This document shows positions 8,492 to 16,618 of a DNA stretch of 48,006 bases, piece after piece (the first letter of the stretch is position 1; the number at the start of each line of letters is the position of its first letter). Made by a program: the position numbers and the translations under genes. Below the pieces are notes generated by a model that saw nothing but the letters and a program-made list of their open reading frames with translations, was not told the origin of the DNA and searched no databases. This DNA is from Candidatus Bathyarchaeota archaeon (GTDB lineage Archaea; Thermoproteota; Bathyarchaeia; Bathyarchaeales; SOJC01): contig CP070730.1 in assembly GCA_020351305.1 (NCBI GenBank), positions 905,619-953,624 on the forward strand, read 5' to 3'.

Positions 8492-8502
8492 AAAGAAAAA
8501 AA
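8492..8502 (-). terminator. Oligo-T terminator after the DUF996 gene
   Basis: On the minus strand a CCCTTTTTTTC run follows the stop codon at 8509 directly. Such T-rich tracts are the usual archaeal termination signal. Confidence 0.5.
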
Positions 8503-8508
8503 GGGAGG

Positions 8509-9138
8509 TTACGAAGGAGGCGGAGGTGGCGCTGGTTCAGTAGCTGTTGGTTTGAGCTGGAAGAACGCTATTGTTAGGAGTAAAAAGGCGATCCAAATTA
8601 GTATCAAACCTATGCCAATAATGGTTAGAATCCCACCGATGAGCAGTATTAATCCAGTTGTGCCGAATAAACCCACTCCAGATTTGGTAGCGAGTGCGCC
8701 TAGTGATTTTCTATAAAGCCAAACCGTTATTACTACGAATATGAAGAGAACGACGAAGGCGATGACAGCTGCTCCAAGAAGACTAAAAATGGCGTTTAGC
8801 GCTTCTCCTGTGAAATCTCCTGTAAATGTTTCTGTCCATTGAGCTGGATCAGTCCAATCTGAAATACCTAGATCAGCAAGGGCCACCAGGGCTGTTCCAA
8901 TGAAAATGCCTACGGAAACTACAGCTCCTACTATGGATGTAATAAACCCGTAGAGTGCGTTGTTGAAAATACTGCCCTCGTTATAATAGTCGGATAATCC
9001 CTTCAAAGCTATTAGCACCAATATAAAGCCGATGATGCCAAGTAGGCCCGCGAAGGGATGCAGCCACGAGACCAAAGGACCTATGAAAAGCAGAAGTGCT
9101 CCTATACCACCGAGATTTTTACTAGTTTGCAGATCCAT
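8509..9138 (-). CDS. DUF996 family polytopic membrane protein
   Basis: 209 residues from the ATG at 9138. The frame opens at 9216, but the family usually begins close to the STxKTLGGIGALL-type motif, seen here as LQTSKNLGGIGALLLFIGP. Five to six transmembrane segments follow, with the typical GIIGFILVLIALKGLSDYY pattern after the first. A hydrophilic loop (residues ~95-120, rich in Asp, Thr and Trp) divides the protein. The C-terminus is a short proline tail (PAPPPPPS). DUF996 proteins are common in archaea and have no assigned function. Followed by an oligo-T terminator. Confidence 0.82.
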   Translation of the reverse strand: MDLQTSKNLGGIGALLLFIGPLVSWLHPFAGLLGIIGFILVLIALKGLSDYYNEGSIFNNALYGFITSIVGAVVSVGIFIGTALVALADLGISDWTDPAQWTETFTGDFTGEALNAIFSLLGAAVIAFVVLFIFVVITVWLYRKSLGALATKSGVGLFGTTGLILLIGGILTIIGIGLILIWIAFLLLTIAFFQLKPTATEPAPPPPPS

Positions 9139-9312
9139 TTGAATATACCTAGAAGGAAGGGTTTCGATGTATTCGGATAAAAGCTTTTCTAGTAACAGAC
9201 AGCTGAATGCAAACAATGCATGTTGTTTACATATCTTAAACCAAGGATATGCAAGCCATTAGCTTTTGCTCGCACGCATAGAAGACAAGTCTAAGGTTTA
9301 TGACTCAATCAT

Positions 9313-10641
9313 CTACCGTTTCAGTAAATTAAAAGCAGTGTTTTGCGCATGTTCCATAACTTCTTTTTCATTAAATGTCTTCACTTCTCGATTCTCCATT
9401 AGAATCTTACCATCAACAATTGTGCTATCAACATCGTACCCATGGGCAGAATAAACAAGGTTTGCATATAATTCGTGTAATGGGGTTAGATTTGGCTTAC
9501 TTAAGTCAACTAAAATGATGTCTGCTTTTTTCCCAACCTCCAAAGAACCAATTTGATCTTCCAATCCTAAAGCTTCAGCGCCTTTTATTGTTGCCATTTC
9601 CAGAATTTTCCTTGCTGGTAAAACTGTTGGGTCTTTATAGTTAGTTTTCTGGAGTATTGCAGCGATTTTCATGCTCTCAAACATATCCAAGCTATTATTA
9701 CTTGCAGCTCCGTCTGTGCCAAGGCCAACAGTTATGCCAGCATCTATCAATTCCTTGATCTTCGCTATACCTTGGGCCAACTTCATGTTCGCTACTGGAT
9801 TATGTGCCACTTTCACACCTTTTTTTACTAATATTGCTATGTCTTTCTCGTCTAGATGGATGCAATGAGCTGCAAGCACGTCATCTTCAAGAAAACTTAT
9901 TTTTTCTAAAAATTCAACCTCTGAAAGTTGCCTTTCTTTTCTTATGTTCATGGCCATTTCTTTTGATTCAGCAATATGGATGTGAATTCCTAAGTCAGTC
10001 TTTGAGGCTTCTTCTCGCACCCTTGCTAGTAATTCTTCACTGCAGGTAAAGGCAGTATGTGGACCTAAAAGTGCTGTTATTCGCCCATCAGCATACCCTT
10101 GATACCTTTTTGCAAATCCAACAGCTTCCTTCAACATTTTTCTCCCTTTCTCAAAATCGCCTGCTTCAATTATTGCTGAGGCTAAAACTGCTCTCAGCCC
10201 AGCTTTCTTCACGGCTTCAGCTACCTCTGGCTCAAAAAAATACATATCTGCAAAGCAAGTTATCCCGTTTTTAATCATTTCAAGACAGCCTAGAAGAGCA
10301 CCAATGTAGACATCTTGAGGTTTGAGCTTTGCTTCTAAAGGCCAAATTGTTTCATTAAGCCACCTCTCCAATGTTATGTCTTCAGCTAGACCTCGAAAAA
10401 GAGTCATGGCTAGATGTGTATGACAATTTATCAAGCCAGGCATTGCAAGTTTTCCTTGGCTTTCAAGAACATTTTCAGCTGTCATCTCAGGGGCATTAAC
10501 AACTTTCCCAACATAAGAAATCTTGCCATCCTTTATAGCAATCAGTCCATCATTGATAATTTCCATGTTTGCTAAAGGCAAGATTGTGCAATCCCTTATT
10601 ATTAGGTCAACTTGGTCGAAGTTCATCTTGCGTTTTCCCAT
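9313..10641 (-). CDS. Amidohydrolase, S-adenosylhomocysteine/5'-deoxyadenosine deaminase-like
   Basis: 442 residues, close to the usual length. Amidohydrolase motifs are complete: metal ligands His74 and His76 in NCHTHLAM, His220/His222 region in GIHIHIAES, His259 in LAAHCIHL, and Asp310 in GLGTDGAASNN. The LAEDITLERWLNETIWPLE stretch after the first motif is characteristic of the MtaD/DadD/Atz-Trz branch. Archaeal DadD removes the amino group from 5'-deoxyadenosine, SAH and methylthioadenosine, recycling by-products of radical SAM enzymes and methyltransferases. The exact substrate preference cannot be read from sequence. The start could also be the Met six codons in; neither has an SD. Confidence 0.88.
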   Translation of the reverse strand: MGKRKMNFDQVDLIIRDCTILPLANMEIINDGLIAIKDGKISYVGKVVNAPEMTAENVLESQGKLAMPGLINCHTHLAMTLFRGLAEDITLERWLNETIWPLEAKLKPQDVYIGALLGCLEMIKNGITCFADMYFFEPEVAEAVKKAGLRAVLASAIIEAGDFEKGRKMLKEAVGFAKRYQGYADGRITALLGPHTAFTCSEELLARVREEASKTDLGIHIHIAESKEMAMNIRKERQLSEVEFLEKISFLEDDVLAAHCIHLDEKDIAILVKKGVKVAHNPVANMKLAQGIAKIKELIDAGITVGLGTDGAASNNSLDMFESMKIAAILQKTNYKDPTVLPARKILEMATIKGAEALGLEDQIGSLEVGKKADIILVDLSKPNLTPLHELYANLVYSAHGYDVDSTIVDGKILMENREVKTFNEKEVMEHAQNTAFNLLKR

Positions 10642-10774
10642 AGCACATTATGAAATTCTATGGAATTATTACTATCGGCTGCGTTAGCTGCTATATAATA
10701 TGAGTTAACGAATAGGCAGATGATACATCGGCGAAAAGAGGGATTTGTTTATCTGATGCCAAGAGTACGAAGGA

Positions 10775-11185
10775 TCACTTCTTTGCAACTGGTTTCTTCA
10801 TAGTGGTGTAAATTGGTCTTTGCAGGATGCCATTAACTCCGTTCATCAAGTTTTTGCTTAAACCTATGTTACTTATCTTGCGGCAGATATGATTCAGCGA
10901 GTTTTCAGTGAAACTAAGCAGGTTTTGACCTTCATTTGTAAGTTCATAGACCTTCCGGGGCCTTTCATGGTTCAGGTCCCATTGACTTTTTATGTAGCCC
11001 TTTTCTTCGAGGGTGTTTAAGAGAGGATATATAGTGCTGGGACCAAAATAAACGCCGAAGTTTTTTCGTATGCTGGAAATTATTTGGTATCCATGCATTG
11101 GCTTTGCGTTCAAGAATTGAAGGATGACTAGGTCTAAGAGACCTTTCATGAGTTTGTTTTGAACCTCTCTCGATTTTTGTCTCAT
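10775..11185 (-). CDS. PadR family transcriptional regulator (gene A of a divergent pair)
   Basis: 136 residues from ATG 11185, which has a GAGGAAA SD. The longer frame from 11266 would run through the operator palindrome and is rejected. The winged helix spans roughly residues 12-85: KGLLDLVILQFLNAKPMHGY, FGPSTIYPLLNTLEEKGYI, then the wing PRKVYELTNEG. The C-terminal ~50 residues are a short dimerisation region ending in a basic tail (KKPVAKK). PadR proteins are usually repressors that autoregulate. A perfect palindrome at 11242-11259 sits between its TATA box and its SD, which supports autorepression. Confidence 0.9.
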   Translation of the reverse strand: MRQKSREVQNKLMKGLLDLVILQFLNAKPMHGYQIISSIRKNFGVYFGPSTIYPLLNTLEEKGYIKSQWDLNHERPRKVYELTNEGQNLLSFTENSLNHICRKISNIGLSKNLMNGVNGILQRPIYTTMKKPVAKK

Positions 11186-11241
11186 TTTTCTTTCCTCTTG
11201 TATAAGCGTTGAACAGTCTGGCTGTTCATCGCGTATACGAT

Positions 11242-11259
11242 ATGTCTCTTTAGAGACAT
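11242..11259. promoter_or_regulatory. PadR-type operator, perfect 8+8 palindrome
   Basis: ATGTCTCTTTAGAGACAT: arms ATGTCTCT and AGAGACAT around TT. In PadR notation it is ATGTC-N8-GACAT, matching the ATGT-N8-ACAT pattern known for PadR boxes. It lies about 12 bases downstream of the minus-strand TATA (11271-11278), over the expected start of transcription of the gene at 11185. Confidence 0.7.
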
Positions 11260-11270
11260 GTCTCAAGACT

Positions 11271-11278
11271 TATTATAC
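11271..11278 (-). promoter_or_regulatory. TATA-like box for the minus-strand PadR gene
   Basis: The minus strand reads GTATAATA here, followed about 12 bases later by the palindromic operator. The expected start of transcription is near 11247. Confidence 0.45.
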
Positions 11279-11400
11279 ATTAAACAATCATATAAGGGTT
11301 GATACAGCCACAAGTCATAAACAGGCATATCAAATTGGGCAAGCTTATTTAGAAATTACATAATCCTAATAAAGGAATCCTAGAAAATACTGAGATATGA

Positions 11401-11420
11401 TATGTCCTGGGCGCGACATA
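11401..11420. promoter_or_regulatory. Second PadR-type operator, before the plus-strand PadR gene
   Basis: TATGTC-CTGGGCGC-GACATA, arms of 6 bases with an 8-base spacer, ending one base before the GTG at 11422. It shares the ATGTC-N8-GACAT frame of the operator at 11242. A TATA-like GATATGATAT overlaps its left side (11394-11403), so binding would block promoter access. Confidence 0.62.
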
Positions 11421-11421
11421 G

Positions 11422-11751
11422 GTGTCTGAAAGTCTGAAAAATGAAATTGTTCAACGCATGTTCAGAAATTTTCTAGATTTGATGGTTTTGAGGTTAGTAC
11501 AACAAGAACCCTTGTGGGGTTATAAAATCATCAAATATGCAATGGAAAAGCACGGCATAAGTATACGCCATGGTGCGCTGTATCCATTGCTAAACAACTT
11601 GGAGAGAGAAGGGTATCTTAAGAGTAGAAAAGAAGCGATGAATGGACGTGTAAGAAAAATTTATGAGATAACATCAAAGGGCATGAAAATTGTAAACACA
11701 TACAACGATTACTTAAAGGAGCAAATAGAAGAAGCTGGCATCAAAACATAA
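11422..11751 (+). CDS. PadR family transcriptional regulator (gene B of a divergent pair)
   Basis: 109 residues from GTG 11422. There is no SD, and the TATA-like box lies about 23 bases upstream, so the message is probably leaderless. Almost the whole protein is the PadR winged helix: FRNFLDLMVLRLVQQEPLWG, IRHGALYPLLNNLEREGYL, the wing NGRVRKIYEITSKG, then one short helix. It is compact, without the long C-terminal dimerisation domain of PadR-s1 proteins. A polyprenyl synthase gene follows after 53 bases on the same strand and is probably in the same transcription unit. It is divergent from the other PadR gene and shares its operator pattern. Confidence 0.9.
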   Translation: MSESLKNEIVQRMFRNFLDLMVLRLVQQEPLWGYKIIKYAMEKHGISIRHGALYPLLNNLEREGYLKSRKEAMNGRVRKIYEITSKGMKIVNTYNDYLKEQIEEAGIKT

Positions 11752-11804
11752 TCAAAGAGAATCCCCTGACATATCATCTATTAGACTTTCAGGAGGATAG
11801 AAAA

Positions 11805-12824
11805 ATGAGTGGCATAAACAAGATTCAGCATGGAAACACTAAAGGGAGAAACATCGCGGAAATTTCTAAGATTTTAATGGAAAAAGGTCGCAAGAGTATT
11901 GATATTGCAAGGCATTTCATCCTTGAAGAAAACATCAAAAGCTTAGAAGCTCGAGAGGCCCTAAGATATTATGTTAATAATTGCCTTAGCTACACTCCTC
12001 CTGCATTTTTATCTCTTGCATCTGAAACCATAAAAGGAAAAGCAGAAAAAACAGCTTTCATTGGTGCAGCAATCACCATGTTCGTAGGTGCTATTGATAT
12101 ACATGATGATATCATCGACCAATCCGATATAAAGAACTTTGGTCTTACAGTGTATGGGAAGTTTGGAAACTCGATAGCTCTTCTCGCTGGAGACGCTTTA
12201 CTATTCGAGGGATTCTCCATGCTAAACGAAGCAATTCGACATCTTCACATCAAAGATGCAGCAAGAATCGTGAATATTATCAAGACGACCTTTCTCGAGA
12301 TGGGAGACGCCCATGCACTAGAGGTCCGTCAGAAAGGGAACTTGGATATAGATCCAGAAACTTATTTTCATATCATTGAAAAAAAGGCTGCAAGTATTGA
12401 AGCTTACACTACTATTGGGGGAATTTTTAGAAATGGAAATTCAAAAGAGATTCAAGCTTTGACCTGTTATGGAAGAAATTGGGGGATACTCTCTACAATA
12501 AGAAATGACTTTATAGACATATTCGAGCGAGATGAATTAAAAAACAGAATGGTTAATGAAGTCCTGCCTCTTCCAGTCCTATATACCTTTAAGGATAAAG
12601 CTGCCAAAAAGAAGATTCTGAATATACTCATGAAAACTCGATTATCTGAAAGAGATTTAAATACGATAGTTGACATGTGCTTTGAAAGCAAACACGTAAA
12701 GAACCTCAAAGCACAAATGGAAGATTTAATAGTGAAAACAATAAATAAGATGTCAGTTCTACGGGAATCTGAAGCTAAGAATGTCCTAATTCAATTCATT
12801 TCAGGAATGACTGAAGATCTTTAG
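11805..12824 (+). CDS. Polyprenyl diphosphate synthase family protein (trans-isoprenyl transferase fold)
   Basis: 339 residues from ATG 11805 with a strong AGGAGGAT SD. All-helical prenyl-synthase fold. The first Asp-rich motif is present (DIHDDIID, DDIID at 101-105), followed by the conserved GDALLFEGF at 129-137. The second Asp-rich motif, normally DDxxD, reads RNDFID (Asn234, Asp235, Asp238), so one metal-binding carboxylate is replaced. Typical members make geranylgeranyl or longer diphosphates for archaeal lipids or quinones. The changed second motif makes the product uncertain. It probably shares a message with the PadR gene just upstream, which is unusual for a housekeeping lipid enzyme and hints at regulated or specialised use. 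Confidence 0.85.
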   Translation: MSGINKIQHGNTKGRNIAEISKILMEKGRKSIDIARHFILEENIKSLEAREALRYYVNNCLSYTPPAFLSLASETIKGKAEKTAFIGAAITMFVGAIDIHDDIIDQSDIKNFGLTVYGKFGNSIALLAGDALLFEGFSMLNEAIRHLHIKDAARIVNIIKTTFLEMGDAHALEVRQKGNLDIDPETYFHIIEKKAASIEAYTTIGGIFRNGNSKEIQALTCYGRNWGILSTIRNDFIDIFERDELKNRMVNEVLPLPVLYTFKDKAAKKKILNILMKTRLSERDLNTIVDMCFESKHVKNLKAQMEDLIVKTINKMSVLRESEAKNVLIQFISGMTEDL

Positions 12825-13244
12825 TAAAAGACTTCAAAATGAAAAAATTAACGTGCATAAGTATCCTTAAGTAGCAGATCTTAATGTATGCGTGCTTTTG
12901 CACTAAATGAATGTTCGGATAGGCTTTGGTCTTCGGCTCTTTCTAATAGTCATTTTCTTTGGAATTACTTTCATTTTGCCTTCCTTCTTTCTCAAGTGTA
13001 TAGGTGTACAACACTTCGCTTAAAAGCTTTGCGCAAACCCTTAATTCTGGCTTAAAAACTTTCCGCTTTTAAATTCTAACTAATCTCAAGAAATGTCGAT
13101 TCGATTTGACCTTACATTTTTGTTGAAAGAGAGTAAGAGTATCTTCGTGAAAATAAAGAAGAGAGTTGACCATGTCTATTCAGTATTATTAGCACTATTG
13201 TTCAGTAAATTTCGAAATATTTATACCTGAGACATATCGCTAGT
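12825..13244. other. Intergenic region, no supported gene
   Basis: About 420 bases, AT-rich. A 38-codon plus-strand frame at 12907-13023 encodes a hydrophobic peptide but has no SD. The right end holds a TATA-like AAATATTTATA (13215-13225) and the sequence GAGACATATCG at 13229-13239, identical to half of the PadR operator at 11242 with its flank. Confidence 0.5.
13215..13225 (+). promoter_or_regulatory. TATA-like box for the ArsR/effector-domain regulator
   Basis: AAATATTTATA centred about 23 bases before GTG 13245 and 47 bases before ATG 13269, a spacing that allows a leaderless or very short-leader message. Confidence 0.5.
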
Positions 13245-14141
13245 GTGGTTCTGGGTGTAGAGCTCTTTATGAGTAAGGAAAGAGATGACATAGTCTGTAA
13301 TATTCTAACAAGGTCTGAAGGAGACATCGCTCTTGTACTAGCATCTCTAGCAAACACTAAAAGGCTACGACTCTTGGCTTCGCTTCTCAAGGGATCACAA
13401 ACTTTTGCTGCGCTTCAGAAAGTGGCAGGCCTTCGTAAGACAGCGCTCGCCCACCACTTAAGACTGCTACTGAAAGCTGGCATCTTGGAGCACATTAGTA
13501 AGGGGCGCTATATTTTGAGCGCGGATGGTTTGGAATTTGCTAGAGTTGTGTGTGAAGTCTATGCAGGTTCAAAAAGACGAAAAGAGCTTGAGGTTGTAAA
13601 ACGAGCAGACTACATCCAGAAAGTACACACAAAGCAGAAGGAACCAAAAGTGAAAGAGTTTGAAGTGAGAATCGTGAAACTTGAACCAATGCGTGTAGCC
13701 AGTGCCCGTGTAATCAGCGGTGCACCTGAAAATGACGCATGGGAAAAGATGCGTTCGTGGGCGGAACCTAAAGGTCTTCTCGAAGACCTAAAGGCTCACC
13801 CAGTATATGGGTTCAACAACCCTAATCCCTCACCAGGTCGAAAGGAGTACGGTTATGAGTTCTGGATTCGCGTGGATCCAGATGTAGAGCCTGAAGGAGA
13901 CATTAAGATCAAAGAGTTCAAAGGAGGGCATTATGCAGTCACAACTTGCCGATTGAAAGAAGAGTTGGAATCAGAGTTCTTCCAAAGAGAAGGGTATCTT
14001 GAATCTTGGAAGAAACTTGTAGACTGGGTCAAGACAAGTAAATATCAGTATGGACACCATCAAGGGTTAGAGAAAGCTCACGATCCTAACGCGTCAGAAG
14101 AAGAATTGGTTTTGGATCTATACTGTCCAATCCAAGAATAA
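13245..14141 (+). CDS. ArsR-type HTH regulator with C-terminal GyrI-like effector-binding domain
   Basis: 298 residues from GTG 13245; ATG 13269 (MSKERDD) is an equally plausible start. The N-terminal winged helix covers about residues 28-95: DIALVLASLANTKRLRLLAS, then FAALQKVAGLRKTALAHHLR as the recognition region and GILEHISKGRYILS as the wing. Residues ~140-298 resemble the AraC effector-binding/GyrI (BmrR-type) domain: VRIVKLEPMRVASARVISG opening, GYEFWIRVDPDVEPEGD, and FKGGHYAVTTCRL. Such domains bind bulky, often cationic ligands. The next gene on the strand is an MFS transporter, so this is likely a drug- or metabolite-sensing regulator. It ends before an oligo-T terminator, so the transporter has its own promoter. 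Confidence 0.82.
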   Translation: MVLGVELFMSKERDDIVCNILTRSEGDIALVLASLANTKRLRLLASLLKGSQTFAALQKVAGLRKTALAHHLRLLLKAGILEHISKGRYILSADGLEFARVVCEVYAGSKRRKELEVVKRADYIQKVHTKQKEPKVKEFEVRIVKLEPMRVASARVISGAPENDAWEKMRSWAEPKGLLEDLKAHPVYGFNNPNPSPGRKEYGYEFWIRVDPDVEPEGDIKIKEFKGGHYAVTTCRLKEELESEFFQREGYLESWKKLVDWVKTSKYQYGHHQGLEKAHDPNASEEELVLDLYCPIQE

Positions 14142-14177
14142 AGAAACGGGCAAAGCAGAGCTTTTTAAAATCTCCCC

Positions 14178-14183
14178 TTTTTT
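14178..14183 (+). terminator. Oligo-T terminator after the ArsR-type regulator
   Basis: CCCCTTTTTT about 35 bases after the stop codon, a typical archaeal T-tract terminator. Confidence 0.5.
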
Positions 14184-14355
14184 CTGAAAAAAACTCACTG
14201 ATCATGCCTTTCCAAGAATTCTTTAGGCATTATCGTGAGCGCGACGACAAACGCAGAACACCTGTATTAATCACGAAATACGCTTCTAGTTTCAGCACTA
14301 GCCAAAAGGCTTTTTAGACATATTTGAAAGAAAGAGACAGGGCGTTTCAGGCGAT

Positions 14356-15588
14356 ATGACACCCAATCTTTCTTCCGTCAATAGATCTTATTTGAAGAGC
14401 TGGATCGCAGTTTTTATATTAGTTGCGATTGCTTTCACCGAATACTACATAGTACTTGACACATTGACAAACATAGTTAGCAATATGGAGTTCATAGAAA
14501 CTCTAAACATCATGGGAGTCTTTTTTGGGGGAGTCGGGATCGCAACAGTGATCGGCTCTATTGTTTCAAACACTGTAATAAAGCAAGAAAAACTTATGTT
14601 GTTATGGTTTCTCCTAGGCATAACAAGTTTTCTCCTATTCTCAATAACGGAAGGAGCTTCCTTACTTGTGATTAGCACAATATCCTTGTTGTTGGGAATT
14701 TCGATCGGGTTGGGTATGCCTTCTATTATGGCCTACTTTGCCGACACTTTCGAAATCGAACGTCGTGGAAGATTTGGTGGAACTATTTGGTTTGTTGTAG
14801 GGGTTTGCATTTCCGTGTTTGCATTAGTAACAATTACCTTAGGTCCTGCAGCGAGGATGCAGAGCTTGGCAATCTTTGTAGGCATTGGATTGCTCATATT
14901 CCTCCTCACTAAACAAAGGAAAACAGAAGAGAAAAAAAGACAGCCTAAACTAACATTAATAATACGTGAAAGAAGGATTCTTTTGTATGTCGTTCCATGG
15001 ATTATGTTTTGCCTTATAAACTCATTAGAAGCGCCAATATTAGAAAATTTCTTCGGTTCCGATTTCTTCAGTATCGTTCCTGTAGCAGAGTTGGCTATCA
15101 GCAGCATTACTGCATTGATTGGGGGATTTATTTCAGATTTTGAGGGTCGTAAACGTGTAGCAATAATCGGTTTTGTATTGATTGGAATTGGCTATGCGGT
15201 GTTAGGATTTGTGCCAAACCTGATGATATCATGGTACCTCTATGTTCTTGTTGATGGAATCGCTTGGGGAATGTTCGTCTTAGTTTTCATCATGGTTGTG
15301 TGGGGAGATTTTGGCGCTAATACAGCCAAAGAAAAATACTATCTAATAGGTGGACTTCCCTTTCTCATATCTTGGTTTCTCCAGTTTCTAATCGAACCTA
15401 ATATTGCAGCTATCCCCGTTGAAGCAGCCTTTTCATTAGCAAGCTTATTCCTCTTCATCGCTGTCGTACCTTTAATGTTCGCACCCGAAACATTGCCTGA
15501 AAAGAAGCTCGAAAAACGAAGGCTTAAGAAATATGCAGAAACAGCAAGGAAACTTAAGGAGAAGCTTGAAGGAAACACACCCACATAA
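14356..15588 (+). CDS. Major facilitator superfamily transporter
   Basis: 410 residues from ATG 14356, the usual MFS length. About 12 hydrophobic segments in two blocks of six are separated by a charged cytoplasmic loop around residues 182-205 (KQRKTEEKKRQPKLT). The loop between helices 7 and 8 has GGFISDFEGRKRVAIIG, matching the MFS GxxxDxxGRR/K signature. The tail is strongly basic (EKKLEKRRLKKYAETARKLK). The protein probably exports a drug or metabolite. The substrate is unknown, but the effector-sensing regulator immediately upstream is its natural partner. Confidence 0.87.
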   Translation: MTPNLSSVNRSYLKSWIAVFILVAIAFTEYYIVLDTLTNIVSNMEFIETLNIMGVFFGGVGIATVIGSIVSNTVIKQEKLMLLWFLLGITSFLLFSITEGASLLVISTISLLLGISIGLGMPSIMAYFADTFEIERRGRFGGTIWFVVGVCISVFALVTITLGPAARMQSLAIFVGIGLLIFLLTKQRKTEEKKRQPKLTLIIRERRILLYVVPWIMFCLINSLEAPILENFFGSDFFSIVPVAELAISSITALIGGFISDFEGRKRVAIIGFVLIGIGYAVLGFVPNLMISWYLYVLVDGIAWGMFVLVFIMVVWGDFGANTAKEKYYLIGGLPFLISWFLQFLIEPNIAAIPVEAAFSLASLFLFIAVVPLMFAPETLPEKKLEKRRLKKYAETARKLKEKLEGNTPT

Positions 15589-15717
15589 GGAACGGTTGCA
15601 CCACAATTACATCTAAAAATCCGATAGAGTGTGCTGATTCTCCTCCTAATAATAATGAAGGATTTTCATTGTCCTCAGAAATCCTTAAAACGGTCATCAT
15701 CTAGAAAAATTATCACA

Positions 15718-16152
15718 ATGCCAAGCATATTAATTATCTATAATACTAAAACAGGAAACACTGAGTTAATGGCAAAAGCTGTAGAAGAAGGTGCAAGGTC
15801 AGTTCAAGACGTTGATGTCATCCTCAAATACCACGCCAACCCTAAAGAGCTTCAACATGTAGATGCAATAATAATCGGCGTCCCTACTTACAACCATCGA
15901 ATGACCATAGACATCCAGAACTTACTGGAAAAAACGGCAAAAAGCAATATCATATTAAAAGACAAAACGGTAGCTGTCTTTGGCTCCTACGGGTGGAGTG
16001 GCGAAGCACCAAAACAAGTACTAGAGATTCTGACCAACAAGTTCCAAATGAAGTCAATAGCCTCACCAATCTTAGCTAATTACAAACCAGATGAGAAAAT
16101 TCTAGCGGAATGCAGAAGACTTGGCAGAATAGTAGCAGAACATATCCGCTGA
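15718..16152 (+). CDS. Flavodoxin-like FMN protein
   Basis: 144 residues from ATG 15718. The frame opens at 15631, but the extra 29 residues precede the family's natural start. It has the flavodoxin fold motifs: beta strand SILIIYNTKTGNTELMA with the T-x-T-G-N-T phosphate loop, GVPTYNHR around residue 58, and VFGSYGWSGEAP for the isoalloxazine loop. It is like the stand-alone C-terminal flavodoxin domain of archaeal A-type flavoproteins (FprA/F420H2 oxidase). It is presumably a low-potential electron carrier. A small unknown gene follows after 69 bases on the same strand. Confidence 0.88.
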   Translation: MPSILIIYNTKTGNTELMAKAVEEGARSVQDVDVILKYHANPKELQHVDAIIIGVPTYNHRMTIDIQNLLEKTAKSNIILKDKTVAVFGSYGWSGEAPKQVLEILTNKFQMKSIASPILANYKPDEKILAECRRLGRIVAEHIR

Positions 16153-16221
16153 CTATAGAAAATTCCGAAGAGGATAAAAATGAATTTAAAGTAAATACTG
16201 AACACATGGAGGAATAGTGAA

Positions 16222-16584
16222 ATGAGTGAAGTTTCAATCAAATATGAACCCTTTAAAGAAATAATAGTCATGGAAAGCACAGAATTTCCCACACCGGATG
16301 ATTTGGCACGATTTACAAACATAATCGCTGGGGGAAAGACAGCCGGTATTTATTGGACTAGCGGAATTGCCTTCATCTACTTCCCCTTATCCATTAACAC
16401 TGAAACAGCTGCAAAGGAACTCATAGAAAATCGCAGGGTATACTGGGCATTCTTGAGCTACACCTCTATGCCCACTTATAGATCCAGAATTGAAACAAAA
16501 GAAAAAATCATTGCTCCAGTTCTCGACATGTCTACAAACCCGCTCTTTCATAAGGTTGCTGAATGGCTAAAAGGCCAGAAATAA
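16222..16584 (+). CDS. Small conserved-looking protein of unknown function
   Basis: 120 residues from ATG 16222, with GGAGGAA seven bases upstream, so the start is firm. Soluble, alpha/beta composition, no signal or membrane helix. Aromatic-rich central strands (TAGIYWTSGIAFIYFPLSI) and a C-terminal helix (NPLFHKVAEWLKGQK) are visible. I do not recognise a family. It lies 69 bases downstream of the flavodoxin and probably shares its transcript. Confidence 0.75.
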   Translation: MSEVSIKYEPFKEIIVMESTEFPTPDDLARFTNIIAGGKTAGIYWTSGIAFIYFPLSINTETAAKELIENRRVYWAFLSYTSMPTYRSRIETKEKIIAPVLDMSTNPLFHKVAEWLKGQK

Positions 16585-16618
16585 AGAAACCACCCGACAA
16601 ATGCGTGCTTCTCAGAAG

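Noticed and set aside
12907-13023. 38-codon hydrophobic plus-strand frame
   Set aside because: Membrane-like but lacks an SD and a well-placed TATA box; AT-rich DNA yields such frames by chance.
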